Under the pieces are notes generated by a model. The model worked only from the letters and a program-made list of their open reading frames with translations. It was not told where the DNA came from and did no database searches. This document shows, piece after piece, positions 46,476 through 55,150 of a stretch of 58,360 bases of DNA (within the stretch, counting starts at the first letter, position 1; every line of letters starts with the position of its first letter). This DNA comes from an uncultured Gammaproteobacteria bacterium (lineage in GTDB: Bacteria > Pseudomonadota > Gammaproteobacteria > Magnimaribacterales > Magnimaribacteraceae), in assembly GCA_913031395.1 (NCBI GenBank), contig CAJWDT010000005.1:1-58360 (forward strand), in the 5' to 3' direction. The position numbers and the translations under genes were made by a program.

Positions 46476-47876
46476 TTAGCCCTGTCTCCAGTTTCCATGA
46501 AATCCATAAGGAATTCTATGAGGTAACATGGCCTTGGCAAGTGGACCGCTCGATATATTTTCTGCATCGAATATCATAAGATCAGATCTATTTTCTTTTC
46601 CAAGATAAGCTAGTGCAATTAAGAAACCCTGTCCTTCATCTGAATTTTTATTCTTGGGAACAAATATAGGTTCACCAACAGCATCAAATTCTGTCAGGGT
46701 GAAACTATCTTTATAACCTGTATCAAAATTATAGCTAGTAACAGTATTAAAACTTACCCCTTTAGGTGATTTACCATCATTAGATGCGTAATAGCCGTAT
46801 TTATATTTAGACATGGCTTTCCTTTCATCAAGTCTTGGAAATTCTCCTATACTGTCATCAAGATATTGCTTTTTAATAGATCCAGAATTTGAACTAAAAT
46901 CTATCTCCCATCGATTCAATCTAGCCTCTCCTTTCTTTAAATCAGGACGAGATCCGTCAAGGTGAGGAAACATCGGTGCTTCTTCAAACTGCATCATGTC
47001 TGCAATTATTTTTCCATCAGCCTCATAAGCATTCATGGGATGAAAAACATAACAAGGGTCGCTTTCTATCCACTTAATGTCATTAATTGAGCCATCCCTA
47101 GGCATGACGCCGATTTGACTAGGCCTATTTGCATCCCAGGCTAGAGGTGATTTGCCCTCAGCAATGAGTTTAAAATCGATAATTAGTGGAAAAATAGGGA
47201 AAATGACATGCTTAGTCGTCACAATAAAATCATGAACCATACTTGAGTAAGGTGTTTCAAATTCGGAATATGTAGTTAGGATACCGTCAGAATTTACTAC
47301 GAAGTAGCTCATTTTATTAACTCCAAAACCGTAACTAAAACTTATCATATCACCAGTAACTGGATCAATTTTAGGATGAGCTGTCATAGCTGAGTTTAGC
47401 TTGCCTTTATAGTCCCAGGCTCCTTTCGATTGCAGTGTTATCGGATCGAGCTCAAAAGGTTTATGGCCTTCTTCAAGGGCTAATAACTTTCCAGAATGAA
47501 AAACTATATTAGTATTGGCAGTTCCATCTTCTCCTTCAAAATTAAATTCAGGGTCAGGCTCCATTGGATTTAAAGAATTAATTAGTGCTCTTCCTGCTTT
47601 CCTCTCTTGTTTCCATTTTGAAGTTTGAGCCCAGCGATTTAAATAAGATATTTTGCCATTTTCAAAGTGAAATGCATGAACCATTCCATCTCCTGCAAAC
47701 CAGTGATAATCTCCTCCCATTGGTGGGAATTGCGGGTCAGGACCATTTCTATAGTAGCTGCCCAATAAATCTCTTGGTACTTCTCCTTCGATTATTAAAT
47801 CTTGAATATCGCACTCCATTCTTAATGGAGCATAGTTGCCTCTTAAATTAGGATGGTCAGGGTACAATTCAGTCAT
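46476..47876 (-). CDS. Carotenoid cleavage oxygenase (RPE65 family)
   Basis: This 466-residue non-haem iron enzyme has a seven-bladed-propeller fold. All four iron-ligating histidines can be placed: H167 (TAHPKID), H215 (MVHDFI), H279 (YVFHPMNAYE) and H460 (GFHGNW). The N-terminus LLGSYYRNGPDPQFPP and HWFAGDGMVHAF are typical. Substrates in this family include carotenoids, apocarotenoids and lignin-derived stilbenes. Retinal supply for a proteorhodopsin is possible but not shown by anything here. It starts inside the last codons of the upstream DedA gene (8-bp overlap). Confidence 0.9.
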   Translation of the reverse strand: MTELYPDHPNLRGNYAPLRMECDIQDLIIEGEVPRDLLGSYYRNGPDPQFPPMGGDYHWFAGDGMVHAFHFENGKISYLNRWAQTSKWKQERKAGRALINSLNPMEPDPEFNFEGEDGTANTNIVFHSGKLLALEEGHKPFELDPITLQSKGAWDYKGKLNSAMTAHPKIDPVTGDMISFSYGFGVNKMSYFVVNSDGILTTYSEFETPYSSMVHDFIVTTKHVIFPIFPLIIDFKLIAEGKSPLAWDANRPSQIGVMPRDGSINDIKWIESDPCYVFHPMNAYEADGKIIADMMQFEEAPMFPHLDGSRPDLKKGEARLNRWEIDFSSNSGSIKKQYLDDSIGEFPRLDERKAMSKYKYGYYASNDGKSPKGVSFNTVTSYNFDTGYKDSFTLTEFDAVGEPIFVPKNKNSDEGQGFLIALAYLGKENRSDLMIFDAENISSGPLAKAMLPHRIPYGFHGNWRQG

Positions 47877-48474
47877 AATTTTTTATATTTTTATTAAAGT
47901 ATCTTACAAGTATAAACAATACTACGATTCCTATCCAAAACCATAATGACTCAAAGGGATTAAGATCTGAAGTCATGGTCTGCGCAGCATAATATCCTGG
48001 AATAGTATAAGCCATAGCCCAAATGAGACAGGAGAATATCTCAATAATAAAGAATTTTCTTAGGCTCATGTCCAGAGTCCCAGCCGTAATTGGAAGTATG
48101 GGTCTTATAGGGCCTATAAACTTACCTACAAACAAACCTAACATTCCATACTTTTTGAAGAAGTTTTTACCTTTACTCAAAAGATCAGGATATTTGGTAA
48201 ATGGCCAAATCTTTTGAATAGATTTTCTCAAACTAAATCCTATGAAAAAGCTAGCGATATCTGAGATTAAACTTGAAAAATAAGCAATCAACACGACTTC
48301 ATAAATACTTAGTGTTGCAGACGCTAAACCAGAAATGATTGCTAGAAGTAAAACTCCAGGAACAATAATACCTATTAGGGCAAATGATTCTATAAAAGAA
48401 GCTCCTACTATTCCAACGGCTATCCATTGAGGATTTTCTTCTAGCCATATAACTATTTCATTAAATTCGATCAT
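47869..48474 (-). CDS. DedA-family membrane protein (VTT domain)
   Basis: This 201-residue protein, started at ATG 48474; a TTG at 48519 would run into proA's start and adds a non-family leader. The VTT core is clear: GASFIESFALIGIIVPGVLLL, LISDIASFFIGFSL, and the GKFIGPIRPILPITAG re-entrant motif (about residues 112-127). DedA proteins support membrane homeostasis and are proposed lipid scramblases or transporters. It overlaps the downstream carotenoid oxygenase gene by 8 bp, which suggests co-expression. Confidence 0.88.
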   Translation of the reverse strand: MIEFNEIVIWLEENPQWIAVGIVGASFIESFALIGIIVPGVLLLAIISGLASATLSIYEVVLIAYFSSLISDIASFFIGFSLRKSIQKIWPFTKYPDLLSKGKNFFKKYGMLGLFVGKFIGPIRPILPITAGTLDMSLRKFFIIEIFSCLIWAMAYTIPGYYAAQTMTSDLNPFESLWFWIGIVVLFILVRYFNKNIKNYD

Positions 48475-48518
48475 CTTTAGTCTTTGAATGCTTAGATACT
48501 TAGGTAGAATATTCCACA

Positions 48519-49787
48519 ATGTCAGAGAGTAAAGAAATAAATCAATATATGGATCAGCTTGGGCACGACGCTAAAGTTGCTTCTAAGGTATTGTCCCAAG
48601 CTTCAGAGGGTAAGAAAAATGAAGCACTTAAAAATATTGCTTTAGAAATAGAAGCGAAAAGAAATGAGATTTTAGAAGAAAATGATAAAGACTTAAAAGC
48701 AGCAAAAGAAAAAGATATTGGATCAGCCTTGATAGATAGACTGGAGCTTAATGACTCAAGAATAGATTCTATGATTTCAGGCTTAAAAGTCGTTTCCGAA
48801 TTGCCCGATCCAGTTGGAGAGATAACTTCTATGGATTCCACTCCATCAGGTATTGGCGTTAGTAAGATGAGAGTTCCTTTAGGTGTTGTAGGAATCATTT
48901 ATGAGTCCAGGCCAAACGTTACTGCAGATGCGGCAGCGCTTTGTCTGAAGTCAGGCAATTCATCTATTTTGCGAGGAGGATCTGAAGCTATAAGATCTAA
49001 TAAAATAATATGGAATTGTTTACAGAAAGGGCTTGAATCGTCAGGACTCCCAAAGGAATGTATCCAGTTGGTTGAAACAATAGACAGAGAGGCTGTTAAA
49101 AATTTATTACATTTAGATGATTACTTAGATGTCATTATTCCAAGAGGTGGAAAGGGGTTAGTAAAATTGATAACAGAAGAATCACGAGTTCCAGTGATAA
49201 AACATTTAGATGGTATTTGTCATGTATATATTGATGAAACTGCTGATTTTGAAAAGGCAATTGATATAGCCTTCAATGCAAAAACCTACAGGTATGGAAT
49301 TTGTGGGGCTATGGAAACTTTGCTTTTACATAAAAAGGTTGCCAAAGATATATTGCCAAGATTAAACACCAAGTTTCTTTCAGAGGGAGTGGAGCTTCGT
49401 GGCTGCAAAGAAACTCTTGAGATCATCAGCGTTATTGAAGCATCTGAAGAAGATTGGTCAACTGAATATCTTGGTCCTGTTTTATCTATAAAGGTAGTAG
49501 AAAGTTTAGATACAGCAATCGAGCATATTGAAAAATATGGTTCTCAGCATACGGACTCGATCGTTGCCGAGGATACTGAAAATGTTAATCATTTCTTTAA
49601 GAATGTAGACTCAAGCTCGGTTATGCATAATCTCCCCACTTGTTGGGCTGATGGTTTCGAGTACGGACTAGGTGCAGAGGTTGGAATATCTACTGATAAA
49701 ATTCATGCTCGAGGCCCCGTGGGACTTGAAGGATTAACTTCTCAAAAGTTTATTGTCAAAGGTAACTCGGAACTAAGAGGAATTTGA
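48519..49787 (+). CDS. proA: Gamma-glutamyl phosphate reductase
   Basis: This 422-residue aldehyde-dehydrogenase-fold enzyme makes glutamate-5-semialdehyde for proline synthesis. Typical motifs are GVVGIIYESRPNVTADAAALCLKSGN (near residue 125), and the catalytic Cys in YRYGICGAMETLLLH (near residue 265). GLGAEVGISTDKIHARGPVGLEGLT closes the protein. Length matches the family. It is the first gene of the long plus-strand cell-wall operon and overlaps nadD by 4 bp. Confidence 0.95.
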   Translation: MSESKEINQYMDQLGHDAKVASKVLSQASEGKKNEALKNIALEIEAKRNEILEENDKDLKAAKEKDIGSALIDRLELNDSRIDSMISGLKVVSELPDPVGEITSMDSTPSGIGVSKMRVPLGVVGIIYESRPNVTADAAALCLKSGNSSILRGGSEAIRSNKIIWNCLQKGLESSGLPKECIQLVETIDREAVKNLLHLDDYLDVIIPRGGKGLVKLITEESRVPVIKHLDGICHVYIDETADFEKAIDIAFNAKTYRYGICGAMETLLLHKKVAKDILPRLNTKFLSEGVELRGCKETLEIISVIEASEEDWSTEYLGPVLSIKVVESLDTAIEHIEKYGSQHTDSIVAEDTENVNHFFKNVDSSSVMHNLPTCWADGFEYGLGAEVGISTDKIHARGPVGLEGLTSQKFIVKGNSELRGI

Positions 49788-50425
49788 AGAAAATTAAAAA
49801 AAAATTAATAGGCATCTTTGGTGGAACATTTGATCCGGTTCATATTGGGCATAAACTTGTTATAGAAAATCTTCTAGAGTTAATACCTCTAGATGAGTTA
49901 ATTGTTATTCCAAATGGAAATCCGCCGCATAAAGAAAAGAGAATTGGCAAAGAAAATAAGCTCCGTATGACTAGATTCGCTTTGGGTCATATAGATAGAG
50001 TAAAAATTGATGATAGAGAGATAAAAAAAGAAAGAGCGTCCTATGCTTTTTTAACATTTAAAGAAATACAGGAAGAAAATCCAAATGATACATTGCTATG
50101 GATCATGGGCTCCGACTCATATTCTAAAATTGATACTTGGTTTAATTACGAAAAATTCTTAGAAGAAGTTAATCTTGTTGTTCTCACCAGACCAGATTGT
50201 CCTATTGAAAAAGATTCTTTTGCCGGAAAAATGTTAGAAAGAAGAAGTATTGATAATGTGAATGAATTTGAGCATCAGAATTGTAAAATCCTTCTTCTTG
50301 ACATAGATCCCATAAAAATTACTTCAACAGATATAAGAAATATGATTTCCAGCAAGAACGATGTATCAGAATCACTAAATCAAGACGTTTATCAATTCAT
50401 CAAAGAAAATAATCTTTACGAGTAA
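49784..50425 (+). CDS. nadD: Nicotinate-nucleotide adenylyltransferase
   Basis: This 213-residue NaMN adenylyltransferase performs the adenylation step of NAD synthesis. The signature GIFGGTFDPVHIGHK lies at residues 10-24, WIMGSDSYSKI near 104, and the closing ITSTDIRNMI near 185. It uses a TTG start whose last bases form the proA stop (TTGA), with AGAGG just upstream; no ATG fits before the nucleotide-binding motif. The TTG start may keep expression low. It is followed after 4 bp by rsfS, the conserved neighbour. Confidence 0.93.
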   Translation: MKKIKKKLIGIFGGTFDPVHIGHKLVIENLLELIPLDELIVIPNGNPPHKEKRIGKENKLRMTRFALGHIDRVKIDDREIKKERASYAFLTFKEIQEENPNDTLLWIMGSDSYSKIDTWFNYEKFLEEVNLVVLTRPDCPIEKDSFAGKMLERRSIDNVNEFEHQNCKILLLDIDPIKITSTDIRNMISSKNDVSESLNQDVYQFIKENNLYE

Positions 50426-50429
50426 AATA

Positions 50430-50750
50430 ATGACCACATCTTTAAAAAATAAAATTATTGCCACCTTAGAAGACATAAAAGCAGTTAATCCTGTAGCTAT
50501 AAATGTAAAAAAAATTAGCTCCCTTACAGATTTTATGGTCATCGCATCTGGAACTTCCGATAGACATATAAATGCAATGAGTGAAAGGGTGATAGAGAGA
50601 TTAAAGAAAGATGTATCCGGCATGAAGATCGAGGGACAAAGCGGGGGCGATTGGTTACTGGTCGATGCGGGTGATGTAATCGTTCACTTGATGTCCTCAG
50701 ATGCCAGAGAATTCTATGATCTTGAAAGTCTCTGGGATCCTGAACTTTAA
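50430..50750 (+). CDS. rsfS: Ribosomal silencing factor
   Basis: This 106-residue RsfS/YbeB/Iojap protein binds ribosomal protein uL14 and blocks subunit joining under starvation. Typical sequence includes LTDFMVIASGTSDRHINAMSERV, EGQSGGDWLLVDAGDVIVHLM and the final REFYDLESLWD. Length is standard. It sits between nadD and rlmH as in most gammaproteobacteria and shares one base (TAATGA arrangement) with rlmH. Confidence 0.94.
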   Translation: MTTSLKNKIIATLEDIKAVNPVAINVKKISSLTDFMVIASGTSDRHINAMSERVIERLKKDVSGMKIEGQSGGDWLLVDAGDVIVHLMSSDAREFYDLESLWDPEL

Positions 50751-51217
50751 TGAAAATAAATATTATTTCTATAGAATCTAGTCGTCCTGATTGGGCCCAA
50801 AAAGCTTTTAATTCATATAAGCAAAAATTTAATAAATCCATAGAAGTTGTATGGATTGGTTGCAAGCCAAGCCAAAGATCTAGGAACTATAATGTCTCTA
50901 GTGTTGTCGAAAAAGAAAGCGCTTCGCTGGTTTCAAAAATTAAAAAAGGAGACTTGATTATTTCGTTGGATAAAGAGGGTATTAATCTAAGTACTGAAAA
51001 ATTAAGATTAAATTTCGATAACTGGGTATCTTCTTCAAGAGATATTTCTTTTATTATTGGAGGCCCAGATGGAATTAGTAAGAGTTTGATAGATAAAAGC
51101 GATTTTTGCTGGGCTTTGTCTAATTTAACTTTTCCTCATTCTGTAGTTCCTGTTCTAGTTATTGAGCAAATATATAGAGTTTGGTCCATGACTCAAAACC
51201 ATCCTTACCATAAATAG
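50750..51217 (+). CDS. rlmH: 23S rRNA pseudouridine-1915 N3-methyltransferase
   Basis: This 155-residue SPOUT methyltransferase modifies helix 69 of 23S rRNA. The trefoil-knot SAM site is visible as LDKEGINLSTEKL and IIGGPDGISK, with the C-terminal LSNLTFPHSVVPVLVIEQIYR and the closing HPYHK. Length and neighbours (rsfS upstream, mrdA 5 bp downstream) are canonical. Confidence 0.95.
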   Translation: MKINIISIESSRPDWAQKAFNSYKQKFNKSIEVVWIGCKPSQRSRNYNVSSVVEKESASLVSKIKKGDLIISLDKEGINLSTEKLRLNFDNWVSSSRDISFIIGGPDGISKSLIDKSDFCWALSNLTFPHSVVPVLVIEQIYRVWSMTQNHPYHK

Positions 51218-51222
51218 TTTTA

Positions 51223-53061
51223 ATGAAGGTCGTCCAGGATTTAAAAAGAGATGAAAGAGAGATTGAATCTCTTAAGGGTAGATCCAAGGTAGTATTTGTT
51301 TTTATAATTTTTTTAATCCTAGCTGGAATTTTTAAGATAATCCAATTAACAGTCCTTGATCAAAATGAATACATTACAGAATCTGATAAAAATAGAATCA
51401 TCAACTTACCTTTATTTCCTTCTAGAGGATTAATACAACTGGAAGATGGCACGATAGTTGCTGAAAATATAGTCCATCAAGGCATTTTTATACGCAGGAA
51501 CATTATTGAAGCATCTAATGATCAATTGGAAGTCCTATACAACAAAATACTCCCAGACAGATCTAAGATTAATTTAACTACTTTAGATCCTAGCCTTGAA
51601 AAGGTTTGGCTGGCTAATGATTTAAATGAAATTGAACTATCTAAATACGAACTTTACAAAAATTCTCTTCCAGACATAAAGCTTGAGACAAGCTTAAGAA
51701 GATTTCTACCGCATAAAAATCTTTTCTCTCATGTTGTCGGGCATCTGGGCAGGATTACTCGAGAAGATGAAATCTATTTTACATCTGAAAAGTACCCCTT
51801 AGATTCATTAATAGGGAAGGTAGGAATCGAAAGAGTCTATGAAAAGCCATTGCGCGGTCTTCCTGGCAAAAGCCAAGTCGAGGTAGATGTATTTGGCAAT
51901 AAAATTAGGCAGCTTAAACGTGATCTTCCTATGAGACCTTTTAACATTACTTTAACTTTAGACCTTGAATTACAATCACTTGCAAGGAAGGAACTAGCGA
52001 ACAGAAGGGGTGCTGTTATTGCTCTGGATCCAAATACTGGGTACGTAAAAGCTCTTGTTAGTTCTCCTGATTATAATCCTAATATTTTAAATGGCTCAGA
52101 GCAGGGGCAGTCATTTGATAATGTTTTTGAGAATCAAGCACCTTTTTTTAATAGGGCCATCTCAGGAGCTTATCCTCCGGCATCAACTATAAAACCTTTC
52201 ATAGGATTACTTGGATTAGAAGAGGGTGTTGTAACACCTAAGACAATAATTGAAGATAAAGGTTTTTTTCAAATTAAAGAAGATGGAAGAAAATATAGAG
52301 GGTGGAAGGAAGAGGGGCATGGGAAAGTTAACTTAAATAAAGCTATTGTAGAATCTTCGGATGTTTACTTTTACGAACTTTCTTCCCAATTAACCATAGA
52401 TAGAATTTCAAATTTTTTATCTCAATTTGGATTTGGAAGTATCACAAAGATTGATCTTTTTAACGAAACTAAAAGTATTTTACCTACTCGAAACTGGAAA
52501 CTAGGAAATATCGGAGAGTCTTGGTTTGTAGGAGACACTGTAAATATTGGCATAGGACAAGGGTACATTACCTCAACACCTTTGCAGCTAGCAGTTGCAT
52601 TATCTGCAATTGTAAACAAAGGAAAAATTTATAAACCACAACTAGTGATTAATTCAGGCCCTAGAGTTTATACCCCTGAAGTTTTAATGGAAGTGCAGAT
52701 AGCAGAAGATAAGTACTGGCAAGTCATTGAAGATGCCATGATCTCAGTAATAAGCTCTTGGAATGGAACTGCTCATAATCTGTACAAAGCTAATGGTATT
52801 AAGATTGCTGGTAAGACCGGAACAGCACAAATTAAGAGTTTAACTGATCAAGACTTAACCGTAAGAGAAGAATACGAGGGCGTTAGAGAGAATATTAAAA
52901 ATAGAGATCATGCTTTATTTGCTAGCTATGGACCTATTCCTAATCCAAATTTAGTTGTCGTTGTAATTATAGAAAATGGTGAATCAGGAAGTGCGGTCGC
53001 GGCTCCAATTGCACAGCAGCTTATAGAGGAATACCAATTAAATATTCATAATAATGAGTAA
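51223..53061 (+). CDS. mrdA: Penicillin-binding protein 2 (elongasome transpeptidase)
   Basis: This 612-residue class B PBP has one N-terminal membrane anchor (about residues 23-43), a dimerisation domain with FPSRGLIQLEDG, and a transpeptidase domain. Active-site motifs are Ser321-x-x-Lys324 in PPASTIKP, SSD in VESSDVYFYEL, and KTG in GKTGTAQI. It cross-links peptidoglycan during side-wall growth with RodA, whose gene overlaps by 8 bp. Rod-shaped or elongating growth is implied. Confidence 0.95.
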   Translation: MKVVQDLKRDEREIESLKGRSKVVFVFIIFLILAGIFKIIQLTVLDQNEYITESDKNRIINLPLFPSRGLIQLEDGTIVAENIVHQGIFIRRNIIEASNDQLEVLYNKILPDRSKINLTTLDPSLEKVWLANDLNEIELSKYELYKNSLPDIKLETSLRRFLPHKNLFSHVVGHLGRITREDEIYFTSEKYPLDSLIGKVGIERVYEKPLRGLPGKSQVEVDVFGNKIRQLKRDLPMRPFNITLTLDLELQSLARKELANRRGAVIALDPNTGYVKALVSSPDYNPNILNGSEQGQSFDNVFENQAPFFNRAISGAYPPASTIKPFIGLLGLEEGVVTPKTIIEDKGFFQIKEDGRKYRGWKEEGHGKVNLNKAIVESSDVYFYELSSQLTIDRISNFLSQFGFGSITKIDLFNETKSILPTRNWKLGNIGESWFVGDTVNIGIGQGYITSTPLQLAVALSAIVNKGKIYKPQLVINSGPRVYTPEVLMEVQIAEDKYWQVIEDAMISVISSWNGTAHNLYKANGIKIAGKTGTAQIKSLTDQDLTVREEYEGVRENIKNRDHALFASYGPIPNPNLVVVVIIENGESGSAVAAPIAQQLIEEYQLNIHNNE

Positions 53062-54178
53062 TAGAAACCCTCTAGATTACACAATTAATAAACCCATCAC
53101 GGGTAGCTTTAACCCTTTCCTGTACGTAGTTAAAGACTCAATTCTCTTCTTTTCTCTTTCTTTAATTTTATCATTTGGCCTTTTCATGCTCTACAGCGCT
53201 AGTGGCCAATCTTTGAATATGGTCTTTAGGCAATTAACCTATATATTTGGAGGCTTGATTCTCATGATGGTAATAGCCCATCTGAGACCAAGCTCCTACA
53301 AGAATTTGCTGATGCATTCTTATTGGCTAGGAATTTTACTTCTGGTTTATGTGCTTATTTTTCCAGCAAAAGGCTATGAAACTAGTAGATGGATTGACTT
53401 CGGTTTCTTTTCTTTTCAGCCTTCGGAGATAATAAGACTTATCCTACCTTTATCTTTAGTAGCATACTTATGTCGAACAGAGAAAAAGCCCCAATTATCT
53501 GATTGGCTTCAAACTTCTGTAGCTTCTTTCATTTGTGCTTATTTGGTATATAAACAACCAGACTTAGGCACGGCAATAATAGTACTAACTTCTGGCCTGA
53601 TACCAATCTATTTAGCCGGACTTCCAACTAGAATAATTATGAGTTATCTGGGCTTAGCGACAATAGTGTCACCGTTCATTTGGTCTAGCTTGAGAGATTA
53701 TCAAAAACAAAGAGTTTTAACATTTCTTGATCCTGATGTTGATCCGTTAGGTACAGGCTGGAATATTGCTCAATCTCAGACTGCGATCGGATCAGGAGGA
53801 ATATACGGTAAGGGTTATCTTGAAGGGACACAAAGTCAACTCGATTTCATTCCTGAAAGTCATTCAGATTTTATTTTTTCTGTTATCGGTGAAGAATTTG
53901 GATTGCTAGGTATAACACTTCTTTTTATTGTGTATGGAATAGTGATTTGGAGAATTTTTAAAATTGGTTTTAGTTCTGAGACTGCATTCGAAAGGCTTGC
54001 GTGCTGTTCTTTAGGTTTCATTTTTCTTTTATTTATTTTAATCAATGTTTTAATGGTTATAGGTATAATCCCGGTTGTTGGCGTCCCTTTACCCCTAATA
54101 AGCCAAGGAGGTACTTCAATAGTTGTACATTTAATGGCATTTGGAGTTATTCTTTCTACTAAGAAATCTCGTTTATGA
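53054..54178 (+). CDS. rodA: Peptidoglycan glycosyltransferase RodA
   Basis: This 374-residue SEDS polymerase has about ten transmembrane helices. Family marks are LILSFGLFMLYSAS, YETSRWIDFGFFSFQPSEI with the conserved Trp-Ile-Asp, KQPDLGTAII, IPESHSDFIFSVIGEEFG, and the closing PLISQGGTSIVVHLMAFGV. It polymerises glycan strands for PBP2. Overlaps on both sides (8 bp with mrdA and 4 bp ATGA with mltB) indicate coupled translation. Confidence 0.95.
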   Translation: MSNRNPLDYTINKPITGSFNPFLYVVKDSILFFSLSLILSFGLFMLYSASGQSLNMVFRQLTYIFGGLILMMVIAHLRPSSYKNLLMHSYWLGILLLVYVLIFPAKGYETSRWIDFGFFSFQPSEIIRLILPLSLVAYLCRTEKKPQLSDWLQTSVASFICAYLVYKQPDLGTAIIVLTSGLIPIYLAGLPTRIIMSYLGLATIVSPFIWSSLRDYQKQRVLTFLDPDVDPLGTGWNIAQSQTAIGSGGIYGKGYLEGTQSQLDFIPESHSDFIFSVIGEEFGLLGITLLFIVYGIVIWRIFKIGFSSETAFERLACCSLGFIFLLFILINVLMVIGIIPVVGVPLPLISQGGTSIVVHLMAFGVILSTKKSRL

Positions 54179-55149
54179 ATTTAAAAAAGTTATTTTTGAT
54201 CTTTTCTTTGGTGTGCACATCTTGTCAGACCATTTATGCAGATTATTCTTCACGTGAAGAAGTAATTGACTTCATTAATTATATGTCCAAGAAGCATGGC
54301 TTCGATGAATCTTATCTTGAATCCATCCTCTTTAAAGCCCTTCCTCAAGAAAGGGTTATAAGAATAATGGATAGACAGCCCGAAGGTACAATGACATGGG
54401 CTCGATATAAAGAAATTATGGTAACTGAATCCAGAATTTCTGCAGGTAAAGAGTTTATAGCTTCACATAAAAGTGACTTAAAAAAAGCTGAAAGAGTTTA
54501 TGGCGTTCCAGCAGAAATTATTGCTTCGATCATAGGAATAGAAACAAGATACGGTAGGATAAAAGGGAATATAAGAGTCATAGATTCTTTATCTACTTTA
54601 GCTTTCGATTATCCGAGAAGATCAAAATTTTTTAAGATTCAGCTAGAAGAATTTTTATTACTCAGCAAGGAAGAGAATTTTAACCCTGAAGAGATAAAAG
54701 GATCTATAGCTGGTGCGATGGGCTATGGACAATTCATGCCTGATAGCTATAGAAAATATGCAGTTGATTTTGATCAAGACGGTATAAGAGACATATTAAA
54801 TAATCCTATTGATGCAATAGGAAGCGTAGCCAATTTCTTGAGTAAAAAGGGGAAATGGAAACCCAATACCCCAATAGCAATTAAAGCTGAAGCCTTAACT
54901 ATCAGTGGGCCAATAAAATCATCCTTCAAGCCTTATATGACTAGTATGGAGTTAAAAGACATGGGTTTAGAAATTTCAGAGAAGATTCCAGGAAATTTAA
55001 AATTTGTTCCTATATCCCTTGATTTAGAGGAAGGTCACGAATATTGGCTTGGTTTTGATAATTACAACTCTATATCAAGGTACAATCGCAGTAAGCTATA
55101 TGTTATGGCTGTGTTTGTATTCAGTAACAAACTATCTCAATACTTATAA
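54175..55149 (+). CDS. mltB: Lytic murein transglycosylase B
   Basis: This 324-residue lytic transglycosylase cleaves the MurNAc-GlcNAc bond. The export signal (MNLKKLFLIFSLVCTSCQTIYA) could be cleaved after YA, or Cys17 could be lipidated, though the lipobox is imperfect. Catalytic Glu123 lies in SIIGIETRYGRIKG. DYPRRSKFFKIQLEEFL and AGAMGYGQFMPDSYRKYAVDFD are standard MltB segments. It sits where many gammaproteobacteria have rlpA/mltB between rodA and dacA, and ends 1 bp before dacA. Confidence 0.93.
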   Translation: MNLKKLFLIFSLVCTSCQTIYADYSSREEVIDFINYMSKKHGFDESYLESILFKALPQERVIRIMDRQPEGTMTWARYKEIMVTESRISAGKEFIASHKSDLKKAERVYGVPAEIIASIIGIETRYGRIKGNIRVIDSLSTLAFDYPRRSKFFKIQLEEFLLLSKEENFNPEEIKGSIAGAMGYGQFMPDSYRKYAVDFDQDGIRDILNNPIDAIGSVANFLSKKGKWKPNTPIAIKAEALTISGPIKSSFKPYMTSMELKDMGLEISEKIPGNLKFVPISLDLEEGHEYWLGFDNYNSISRYNRSKLYVMAVFVFSNKLSQYL

Positions 55150-55150
55150 A

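Noticed and set aside
48475-48519. TTG-initiated extension of the DedA gene to the proA start
   Set aside because: No family similarity in the added residues, and an ATG at 48474 gives the normal DedA N-terminus.
55049-55150. A 34-codon N-terminal extension of dacA reaching back into mltB
   Set aside because: It would precede and hide a good signal peptide at ATG 55151; the adjoining 1-bp spacing fits the operon better.
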